DNA of 64,000 nucleotides, taken from assembly GCA_021521415.1 (NCBI GenBank), contig JAIQDT010000168.1:1-64000 (forward strand). The letters are read 5' to 3'. This stretch comes from Bidens hawaiensis. Lineage: Eukaryota > Streptophyta > Magnoliopsida > Asterales > Asteraceae. A program made the translations under genes and the position numbers. Below the pieces are notes generated by a model. That model was not told the origin of the DNA and did no database searches. It saw only the letters and a program-made list of their open reading frames with translations. Positions 11,404 through 21,087 of this stretch are shown here, piece after piece (positions within the stretch are counted from its first letter, which is position 1; each line of letters starts with the position of its first letter).

Positions 11404-14400
11404 TCAAATCCAATCACTAGAATATCGAAGTCCTAAGGCGCAAGTATGACCCTCATGCTTCGGCCTTTCAAGGAGTTTCGTGAGTGGGTCCGCAATGTTT
11501 TGATCAGTGTGAACTTTGCGAATACATATCTTTCCTTTTTCAACTTCATCCCTTATGTAGTTGAATCTCCGCTCAATGTGCCTAGTCTTTTGATGTGCAT
11601 GGGGTTCCTTGATTTGAGCAATCGCACCCTCATTGTCACAAAAGATTTCTAGAGGGTCCTGAATGGTACGGACCACTCCTAGATCGGCAATGAACTTTCT
11701 AATCCATGCAGCTTCTTGAGCTACCAAGGAGGCGGCGATGTATTCAGATTCAGTGGTGGACAAGGCTACCACGTCTTGTTTTGCGCTCTTCCAAGAAACA
11801 ACACCACCATTGAGAACTAAAACATATCCCGATTGTGATCGAGAATCATCTCGATCAGTTTGGAAACTCGCATCAGTGTAACCCATTACAACGAGTTCTT
11901 CCTCACCAGAGCCATATATAAGAAACATATCCTTAGTCCTCCTAAGGTATTTCAATATACTCTTAATAGCCATCCAATGGCTAGTTCCTGGATTTTGTTG
12001 GTATCTACTTGTCATGCTCAAAGCGCATGACACATCCAGTCTAGTGCAAATCATGGCATACATGATGGATCCTATAGCAGATGCATATGGGATTCCACTC
12101 ATTTTGTCTTGCTCATCCTTTGAGAATGGACATTGAGAAGCACTCAACATCGTTCCTCTTTGAATAGGTACTAAACCTTTATTAGAGTTTTCCATCTTGA
12201 ACCTTTTCAAGATCTTGTCAATGTATGCACTTTGATTCAAACCTATCAACCGCCTTGATCTATCCCTGTAGATCCTTATTCCCAGAATATAGGCGGCTTC
12301 ACCCAAGATCCTTTATGAAAAAGCAACTTCCAAGCCAGGCTTTTACACCTTCCAAGGTTGGAATGTCATTTCCAAAAAACAATATATCATCGACATATAA
12401 TACCAGAAAGGTAATGAAGCTCCCAATAGCTTTCTTATACACACAAGCTTCATCAGCGTTTTTGATGAATCCAAATTTTGTGACATCATCATCAAAACGG
12501 AGATTTGAACTCCTAGATGCTTGTTTCAATCCATAGATTGATTTCTTTAACATCCATACTTTATTAGGATGTGGTGGATCGACAAAACCATCAGGCTGAA
12601 CCATATAGACATCTTCCTCAAGATGGCCATTTAGAAAAGCAGTTTTGACATCCATTTGCCATATATCATAGTCATAATATGTGGCTATGGAAAACAATAT
12701 CCTTATAGACTTTAGCATCGCCACATGCGATAAAGTTTCATCATAATCAACCCCTTGAGTTTGAGTGAAACCCTTTGCTACAAGTCTAGTTTTGTAAGTA
12801 TCCTAGTTTCCATGCATATCAGTTTTCTTCTTGAAACCCACTTACTTCCAACCAGTTTGGAATTTAGAGGTGGAGCAACCAAGTCCCAAACTTGGTTATC
12901 ATGCATGGATTGCATCTCAACATTCATGGCTTCCAGCCATTTGTCACAATCAGATTGTGACATTGCATCTCGGTATGTGGTCGGTTCATCTGAATCTACC
13001 ACATAGCATCCATCCATGAAAAATGAATATCTCTCAGGTGGGGTGCTAATTCTACCAGATTTGCGAATGTTTTATGTGTTTTGATCATCCTCAACAAGCT
13101 CTTGTTGATTGCTAGTGTCAACCAAACGTGTATCGGCTTGTGGTTCTCAATACTCCTCGAGTTCCACAGTTATGTCAGTTCCTTCCATAAGGAACCTTAT
13201 TTCCAAGAACTTTGCCTTTCGAGCTATAAACACTTTATGCTGGCTTGGATTGTAGAAATAATATCCCATCGAATCTATGGGATATCCTACAAATATACAC
13301 TTAGTGGACCGACATTCAAGTTTGTCAGGGGTGTAGATCTTAACATAAGCCTCACAACCCCATACCTTTAAATATGATAATGATGGAGCCTTTCCATGCC
13401 ATATTTCAAAAGGTGTCCTATCCGCTTTCTTGGTTGGTGCTATATTTAAAATACGGGCTGCGGAGATCACAGCGAAACCCCAAAATGATAGAGGTAACGA
13501 GCTTCTAGCCATCATGGATCAAACCATATCCAATAAAGTTCGATTCCTCCTTTCAGACACACCATTATGTTGTGGTGTTCCAGGTGGAGTAAGTTGTGAG
13601 ACAATCTCACAACTCTTAAGTTGTTCTAGAAACGCATCATTGAGGTATTCACCTCCTCTATCGGAACGTAGTATTTTGATTTTCTTGTTGAGTTGATTTT
13701 GTACTTCATTTTGGAAGACTTTGAACATTTTAAAGGCCTCATTTTTGTGTCTTAACAAGAACACATACCCATAGAGACTATAATCGTCGGTAAAGGTAAT
13801 GAAGTATCTTTCACCATTTCTTGTCATTGTCCTAAAAGGTCCACATACATCAGAATGTATGATGCCTAATAAGTCTTTCGCCCTTTCATTTGTTCCACTA
13901 AAGGGCTCTTTGGTCATTTTTCCCAATAAACAAGATTCACATTCATCAAATGAATCAATATTTGATTTCAAAAGACGGTCCTTTCTAAGAGTATGAATGC
14001 TATTCTTGTTTATGTGACCAAGACGACAATGCCAAAGAAAAGTATTACTCAAATCCATTTTGAGCCTTTTGGTGCTAGCTTGGTACAATGAGTAATCAAT
14101 GTATGAGTCATCATGAAATAATCCATAAATGGCATTAAACGGCATCGCTTTAAAGTAAAAGACATTATCCATGAAAACGTAAATATCATTGTCAACAAAC
14201 TTAAATTCATAACCAAATTGTCTTAATACAGAAATAGAGATAATATTCCTAGTCAAACTAGGGGAATATAGAATGTTTTTCAAAACAATTTCCAAACCAT
14301 TTGGAAGCTTTAAAACATAATCTCCTCGGGCTTGGACGTCAGCCTTTGCTCTATTGCCCATGAAGATACTTATATCTCCTTTCTTCACATCATTTCTTCT

Positions 14401-15399
14401 TTTGAACCCCCGCAATGAATTGCAGATTTGAGTTCCACATCCGGTATCCAATACCCATGTGTTAGAAGAAATAATATTAAGATCAATGTGGATCATGAAA
14501 GTTGTACCTGAGGTTTGCCCCACATCCCTCTTAACTTTCAACTCTTTGAGATAGGTAAGATAATTTCTCATCCAGTGACCAATCTCACCACAACCAAAGC
14601 ACGGATCCTCAACGTTAACCTTTAGCTTCTTTGGTTTTGGTTCCGCTTTTGCCTTTCCCTTGAACCCCTTCTTAACTTGCCCCTTACCCATGGCAACCTT
14701 TGCCTTGGGTTCAGGGTGATGCCTTTTCTTAGAGCCACCTTCATTGATCGCAAGAACGGGTAAAACCTTTTTACCCATGCCAGCTTCGGCTGTCTTGAGC
14801 ATTGCATGAAGCTCACCAATGCTTTTGTCCCATCCGTTCATGTTGTAGTTCATGACGAATGTCTCAAACCTTTTACTTATGCCGTTCTGGATCAAATCCG
14901 TGGCTAACTCTTTTGAGACGGGACAGTTAAGCCGTTCAAGCTGATCAATGTGGCTTTTCATCTCAAGCACATAAGATGATACAGATTGAGTTTCTTCCAT
15001 ATGACATGCATGAAGTGCTCGAACCGTTTCAAAACGCTCAACCCTTGCTTGAGTATGGAACATTTCCTTAAGCTGGGTAATCATGTCATACGCCGCATGA
15101 TTCTCAAAATCCTTTTGGATCTCGGGAATTATCGTTCCCAACATGAGGCAAGAAACTTGCACCGAATCTTCGGTGTATTTGAGCCAATCCGCATAGCTAT
15201 CCAAGTTGTTTACATCGGGTTCATTGGGAATTGGGTCGTCTAAAATGTAAGACTTCTTTTCTTGCTTGAGAACAATTCTCAAGTTTCGATACCAGTCCAT
15301 GAAGTTATTATAGTTTAGACGATCCTTATCAAGAATGGATCTTAGTGACAAGTTATGCACATGTGGGATAATTGCATTCGGTGCGTTGTTTGCGGCCAT
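11404..15399 (-). pseudogene. gag-pol: Ty1/copia element H gag-pol (decayed)
   Basis: Domains follow copia order. Gag starts MAANNAPNAII at 15,399; a CCHC knuckle reads CFGCGEIGHWMRNY, so the last Cys is Tyr. Protease has WVLDTGCGTQ. Integrase has HCRLGH, CESCLLGK, IHSDVCGPF, SDRGGEYLNDAF and GTPQHNGVSERRN. RT has WQMDVKTAFLNGHLEED and the catalytic YVDD (LYVDDILFF). RNase H has YTDASFQ, STTESEYIAAS and FCDNEGAIA. A TGA at about 13,516, stops near 13,145 and 13,070, and frame changes near 12,840-12,730 and 12,300 break it into pieces. The remaining domains are still easily aligned, so decay is moderate. I do not assign a copia lineage. Confidence 0.88.
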
Positions 15400-16570
15400 C
15401 TATAAAAGAGTTTAACAAAATTCAATTTAGTATTTTCGATATCAATAAAATTTTAATCTTTAATACCCCTTTAAAGTCTCCAAGACAATTATTGATTAAA
15501 ATCTAGAACCCAACGTTACCTTAAAATTGTAGTTAGGTGACCTTTACCCTACAATTCGAATTAACAAGGTAGTCAACATTTGACGATTGCAACCTTTTGC
15601 AACTTCTAGTTTTATGGGATCGGTTAAACATCATATGTTTAGTTGGTATGTTTAATCCCATCAACACCTTTGAATGCCATGTTAAGGTGACCCTATAGTC
15701 ATGGTTTCCAAATCAAGTCGTCCTACTTACACACATGTGTGAGTTTACTCATACAAGTGGTTAGGTGACCCTAATGCCAAAAGTATTTGTAAAACCACCT
15801 TAAGATCACAAGTTCTCTTAAATGTGGTTAGGTGACCCTACCCCACTATCAAGTCTACAAGTAACTTAAGTTTCGTGTAAAAGGATGGTGTTTAACTTGT
15901 TTATAAAAGGGATTTTAGTTTTCAAAATTCTAGATTGGAAAACTATAAATTGTACCTTCCATTTGCATGCATTCAAATGTATGGTACCTTTGAAAAACCA
16001 ATTTTCAAATTCCTTTAATAAAACCCATTTTATTATGAAATCATTAATGGTTAAAAAAACCAATTTTATAACTTAATAATTTCAAAGGAATCACTTTTAT
16101 GCTAGTTGTCGATTTTAATTGTAACATCTATGCAAGATAAAACAATAAAACTAAAACAACCAAACAAGCATAAAATACAAATACATGTTCATAGCCAGAG
16201 CCACCTAGATAGACAACACTTGTTGACCGAAACAAGTGGGTCAATAGGTCTCTCCTAAGGGACGAGCATGACACAAGGCATAAGATGGTGAACTCCCACT
16301 TGACTCCGCATCCGAATGCTTCAAGCGTTCACTTCTCCTTGTGATCCATATTCTTTAATTGGGCTTGATCCAAGAATGTGATAGTTGCATCTTCTTTTAC
16401 AAAATATATCCTAATACATTTTGTCTAGTAAAAGAAAGGACAACTATGCTACTTATTATTACAAACCATTTGAAAGAATAAATAGATTACAACCCGAATA
16501 AATAATATTAAACCTAAATGTACAAATCACAAACGATAATTCTTCAATATACACAAGGTCATGGCAAGGT
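15400..16570 (-). other. 5' leader of element H with spaced GGTGACC repeats
   Basis: This is the non-coding region upstream of the H gag start. It contains four copies of a (T)TAGGTGACC-like motif at 15,533-15,542, 15,683-15,693, 15,761-15,770 and 15,828-15,837, about 65-150 bp apart. I found no initiator-tRNA primer site in the expected minus-strand orientation and no 5' LTR matching 9,752-10,626. The 5' end of the element is therefore probably lost, and its right limit here is approximate. Confidence 0.5.
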
Positions 16571-16984
16571 TATAAACATCCACACAAACAGGTCAACCTT
16601 TGACCAGGCAGGTCAACCCTTGACCAGAAATGGTTCCCCTTTAATTTAGTTCTCGGCCTAAAACAGAGAACACATAGTTCTCGGCCAGCAGACCAAAGCC
16701 TCAGAGTTTTCGGCCCGGAAGCTTTGGTTCACCGAGAACCTATTGTTCTCGGTCAACGCCGAGAACTTGTTTTCGGTCAACACCGAGAACTATGGTTTAC
16801 AACCATGAGTTCTCGGTCCAAACCGAGAACAAGTGTTTTCGATCTATCGAGAACAAGAGTTCTCGGCCAGACCGAAAACCCAGGTATTTGGTGATTTCGG
16901 CTAGACCGAAAACCTAGAATGACCATTTTTTCCATATTATTACCACATTCATGTATAGTATGAACTTGGAAAAACAAGGGGAAA
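16571..16984. repeat. Dense GTTCTCGG / CCGAGAAC inverted-repeat cluster
   Basis: At 16,630-16,920 the octamers GTTCTCGG and CCGAGAAC alternate with short spacers. Two perfect hairpins are GTTCTCGG at 16,745-16,752 with CCGAGAAC at 16,759-16,766, and 16,809-16,816 with 16,823-16,830. Between them ATGGTT and AACCAT flank three bases. Diverged forms (TTTTCGG, CCGAAAAC) fill the rest. It separates the H leader from a copia RT remnant. No protein features were seen. Confidence 0.65.
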
Positions 16985-18045
16985 CCAAAATGCCTAAAGT
17001 CCTCGGCATTCCTTTCAAAGATCTAAAATTCCTCTTGACGTTAGACACTTTTGGACTTGATTGGAATCTTGCACAAACACAAACAACAAACACAATGTCT
17101 GGCTTTGATGTTGTAGATTAGTGATCCAATCTTTGCACTGTACTCATGTTCATCTACAGTCTCCGCCTTTTCATCAGCTATCATCTTCTCATGGGTGTCC
17201 ATTGGAGTACAAGCAGTCTTTAAATCTTGACATTTGAAGTTGTTCAAGATGTCTTGCACGTACTTGGATTGACAAATGAAAATTCCAACTTGCAATCCAA
17301 GAAACAAATTCATTTCTTCCATAGACCTCAAGCAATATTTTGACTTCATTACTTCTTCAACCTCCAAACACATCTGTTCATTTGTAGACCCAAAGATGAT
17401 ATCATCAGCATATACTTAAAGCAGGAGTACATCTCTTCCTCTTTTCTTGTATAAGAGGGCTTTGTCAATTGCTCCCCTTTGAAAGCCATTAACAATCAGG
17501 TGGTTTGGTAACTCATCATACCAAGCTCTTGGAGCTTGATGTAGTCCATATAGGGCTTTGTTTAGCTTAAAAACTCTATTTGGAAACTCAGGATCCTCAA
17601 AACCTGTAGGTTGAGTAACCTAACCCTCCTCTTCAATTTTTCCATTTAGGAAAGTTGATTTAACATCCAGCTGAAAAACTCTTATCTTCTTTGAAGCAGC
17701 ATAAGCTAGAAATATTCTGATAGCTTCTAGCCTTGCCACTGGTGCAAACATTTCCTCAAAGTTAATTCCTTCTTCTTGTAAGTAGTCTAGTGTAACTAGT
17801 CTTGCTTTATTTTTCATTACAATCCCTCTCTCATACCTTTGGTTTCTGAAAACCCACTTTGTTCCAATGGCATACTTGTTTCTTGGCTTATCAACAAGTT
17901 CCCACACTTGCATATTCCTGAATTGAGCCAACTCCTCTTGCATTGCCTCTACCCAACTGTTTTCCTTTAGAGCTTAAACAATGTTATTGGGTTCAATTTG
18001 GGATAGGAAGCAGGAGTACAAAAAAATATTTGCAGATTCAGATGC
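16985..18045 (-). pseudogene. Ty1/copia reverse transcriptase remnant
   Basis: Reading the minus strand from 18,045: FLSQIEPNNIV, stop, [56 protein letters not shown] and [16 protein letters not shown] are canonical copia RT. The catalytic box reads VYADDIIFG with a stop just upstream. It continues through MNLFLGLQVGI, KIGSLIY and a frame change to FQSSPKVSNVKRNF, then loses similarity near 16,985. Its tail overlaps the segment kept at 9,640-9,751, so the two are separate copies of one family and not two ends of a single interrupted element. Its right edge is cut by the TGTGACACTCG start of an LTR at 18,046. Confidence 0.82.
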
Positions 18046-18217
18046 TGTGACACTCGTCAATTTCAAGTTAACTCCGTTAATCCGAACTCCGTTAATTCAA
18101 ACTTATGATCACACGAACTGTAACGCATATCTCATTACATTTAAACTAGGGTTTAGATGACGTATGACAATCACTACACAAGTAGTCTTTCAGAATTCCA
18201 TCGAGACACACACGAGT
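18046..18217 (+). repeat. Truncated gypsy-type LTR fragment (C)
   Basis: A TGTGACACTCG start inside the copia RT remnant marks what looks like the first 172 bp of another LTR. It is cut off by the 5' LTR of element A at 18,218. The rest of this LTR does not continue on the other side of A, which matters for how A arrived. The identity rests on the TG start, the abrupt end of copia coding similarity and my recognition of the sequence type. Confidence 0.5.
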
Positions 18218-18972
18218 TGTAACGCCCTGAAATTCGATTGGTAAACTAGGATCGTGAAATCATCGGAAACTATAGACTTTGGGATTCTGGACGATAAGTT
18301 CGGAACCCATATCATTGGAAAAATCTGCTTTTATCATCTAAAATGTTTATTTTATAAAACGACATTTACGCCTGAAAAATATTAATTTTTATGCTTTCGA
18401 AAAATTAAATATTCTTATTTAAAAAGATTTCAAATAATTATTCGGAAAATGGTTTTATAAAAGTTTTGCTGAAAAAGTTTTAGTTTGTTTAAACACTTAT
18501 GAACTCGACTAGTCTTGACCCGTCGGTAGCCTAAACCCGAACCCGAGTCACCCGAGTATTTAAGCGGAAAATCAAGTATTCTTACACCATCTCTTTCATT
18601 TCCACCAACACTTCCCACCCAAACACTCTCATTCTAGAGAGAGAAACTAGAGAGAGAAAGTCTTCAAACTTCAAATCCGAGTCCACAAATCTGTTTGTTG
18701 TTGTTCTTGGTAAGATCTTCTTGAAAATCATCCATTTTCATAACCATTTTCGGCCTCAAATCGAGCAAAAACACCCATTTTCGTTTCTTGAGTTTACGGG
18801 TCAAAAACCGTCTTGTTTTGGTGTCAAAATGCAGGCTTTTGTGTTTAAAATCACTGGGAATCGATAGTCCCTTCAATCCCGAGCATTTCCATGTCAAAAA
18901 CTTCGATTTTGGGTCAAAAATCCGGAAAATCTGAAAAACCCGTAGGTTTCTCCGTCGCCCAGCTTGAAGGAG

Positions 18973-19310
18973 TCGAATCAGACTCATTCGATCGAATCAG
19001 TCGATCGAATCAGCCCATTCGATCGAACCAGTCGATCGAACCAGTCCGGTCGACCGAATAGGAAAGCAACCGAATGGTCTCCAACTCATTCGACCGAACG
19101 AGTTTCGTATTCGATCGAACGAGTGTCTATTCGATCGAATAAGTTCCATGTTCGACCGAACGAGTTTTCCCAACTGGTTCGACCAAATGTGTTTCTAGTT
19201 CGATCGAGTGTGCCTCAGATTCGATCGAATGTGTGTCTATTCGATCGAATGTGTGTCTATTCGATCGAACAAGTTCCTATTCGATCGAACGTGTTCCTAT
19301 TCGATCGAAT
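18973..19310. repeat. TTCGATCGAA palindrome array in A 5' LTR
   Basis: At least twelve CGATCG-centred sites, most of them TTCGATCGAA or TTCGATCGAAC/T, plus three TCGACCGA variants, are spaced roughly 15-40 bp apart. The linkers share phrases such as GTGTCTA and AGTTCC. The plus frame across it is open (MKES..., 125 codons), but it is low-complexity Arg/Ser/Asn/Glu and looks like a by-product of the repeat. An identical copy lies in the 3' LTR at 27,288-27,625. Confidence 0.9.
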
Positions 19311-19819
19311 CAAGCCAGAACCAAGCTGTTTTCGTCTTTAAAACCCAGTTTTTGCTCGAGGTCACGTAAGCTTGTTTTCTTAGACTTATAGCACGTTGTT
19401 AACCTTATATATATGTCCAACTCTAGGCTAAGGAGATCTATTGTAGCACCATCCTAACCCAAGATCAAGGTGAGTTCATAGCCCCTATTTAAGCTTTTCA
19501 AAACTATGGGGTGGAAACATGGTAACTTTACACGTTTGGATAAAATCATTTATGCAAACATTCTTTAAACTATAAACATTTGGATTTCTACACACGTGCG
19601 GAAATCCATGAGCTTCTTGGTAATCTATAAACTTTGGAAATCTATGAACATGGGGAAAACCCATTAACTCATGGAGATCTAAGAACATTGGAAATCAATG
19701 AGTATGGGAAATTCTGTGAACATTGACATCATGGGAACGGGAATCAAATTCATATCATCATAGTCATTGTGTCAGCATGGAAATCTAGAGATCAAAACAT
19801 CATGAGTTGAATTGGACGC

Positions 19820-20012
19820 GAGAGTCTATTCTACTCTCGGTAGAACTCACGACCATGAGTGGCATTCTATTCTCGGTGGCACTCGTAACTCATGGGATTT
19901 CATACTAGTCTCGGTGAAATCCATAACTCTTGAGGACCTATACTATTCTCGGTAGGGACCAAGGGAACCCAGGATTCTTTGGGGTGTCTATCCTACTCTC
20001 GGTAGAACCTAG
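19820..20012. repeat. Five hairpins with a shared TCTCGG loop in A 5' LTR
   Basis: Five consecutive units share a loop of the form TnCTAnTCTCGG, while the flanking arms differ. The clearest is GGATTTCA (19,895-19,902) pairing perfectly with TGAAATCC (19,915-19,922). Another is GAGTGGCA (19,857-19,864) with TGGCACTC (19,877-19,884), one mismatch. A third is GAGTCTA (19,822-19,828) with TAGAACTC (19,841-19,848), one bulge. Units near 19,933-19,960 and 19,981-20,010 pair less well. The series is repeated in the 3' LTR. Confidence 0.7.
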
Positions 20013-20418
20013 CTGAGTCCTGGATGGCAAGAACGAGGTAGTCTTGGTTTAAGTCTTGCGTGAGTTCAATCAAGTCTTGTGTGATCATTGGGTTTCATCA
20101 TCATTCATCATCATCATCATTTGTTCACCATCATCTTGGATACTAGTAAACAATGGGATTTTGGTGTTGGTTTATCTAGTAAACTTAGCATGCTCAAATC
20201 TATATGTCCTTGTTTATGCTTAACTGTTATGTGCTACATGTACCGTTGGGAGACCGCAAATCTTTGAGTAATCTTATCACATACGACTCTAATGGGAGAT
20301 TGATAAGCCCGTTGAGAGCCCAGGAGAACATTTCATGTTTGACTTACTACAAAAACCTCTGTGGGAAAACCAAGAGATCTTTTCTTACAAACCATTTTAA
20401 AAACTGGGAATTATACCC

Positions 20419-20505
20419 AAACATAGTAGTATAAGTTGTAGGAGTGGTGGGTTAGCCGCAGGTACACCCTATATATAAACCCCTACAACCTATACTAGTA
20501 TGTTT
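20419..20505. repeat. Hairpin with 43-bp core, LTR copy
   Basis: The core at 20,441-20,483 runs from GGAGTGGTGGGTTAGC to TATATATAAACCCC. Its flanks (20,419-20,440 and 20,484-20,505) are complementary at 20 of 22 positions. The same core with different arms occurs three times after pol. Confidence 0.85.
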
Positions 20506-20828
20506 GTGTATAAAACTCTTTTCTTTAAACCTATGAATTCACTCATCTACTTTATGTAGTTGACAGTTTGTTACATGTTTTCAGGAAATAATGCAGCAAG
20601 AAATCCCTAGCAAGTTTAGAGGCCTTAGAAAGATGAAGGCTAGACTAGGAGTTGTTGGAAACTTGATATTTTGTATTAAAACAATTTGTTTCATGTTACC
20701 TGGTTGATGTAATATTTGACATTTTGGTTATGTTTATGCATTTAGACTTTTATACTATTGTGCTCAACAATCACGACTTAGTCGCCGCACCTCGATTTTT
20801 CCGCCATCACGATCGGGGTGTGACAGAT

Positions 20829-20841
20829 TGGTATCAGAGCC
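20829..20841 (+). other. Primer binding site of element A
   Basis: TGGTATCAGAGCC lies 3 bp after the LTR end. It is complementary to the 3' end of initiator tRNA-Met, the primer used by most plant LTR retrotransposons. Confidence 0.9.
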
Positions 20842-21087
20842 AATGGTTATAGGGAATTAGGAAACCGACCTAGACTATAACCTAGGATCCTTGCCTCTAG
20901 ATAGCTCATGCATCACAATCACATGTCTACACTTATATACGTGCTACGTGCTTATGTGTTGCATATTAACTGTTAATCTCTTGAGTCATGTCATTATGTG
21001 TTCTTGGTATAATCTATGTCCTCTATTCATAATCTTTGGCGTGTCATTGATTCTATTTAACGCTCGTTTTTTTTCGTTTTGCGAAGA
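20842..21087 (+). other. Gag leader of element A
   Basis: About 250 bp separate the primer site from the gag ATG. Unlike elements B and D there is no room for, and no sign of, an extra ORF here. Confidence 0.6.

Larger units (their letters stand above)
18218..20825 (+). repeat. 5' LTR of element A
   Basis: It runs from TGTAACGCC to GGGTGTGACA. It contains a CGATCG palindrome array (18,973-19,310), a hairpin series with a TCTCGG loop (19,820-20,012), and one copy of the 43-bp-core hairpin (20,419-20,505). That core includes CTATATATAAA at about 20,470, a possible TATA box; transcription start is not determined. CpG-containing motifs are well preserved, consistent with youth. Confidence 0.93.

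Noticed and set aside
18964..19341. 125-codon plus-strand ORF in the A LTR
   Set aside because: The frame stays open because the CGATCG array has few stops in it; composition is low-complexity and it lies inside an LTR. It is repeated at 27,279 only because the LTR is duplicated.
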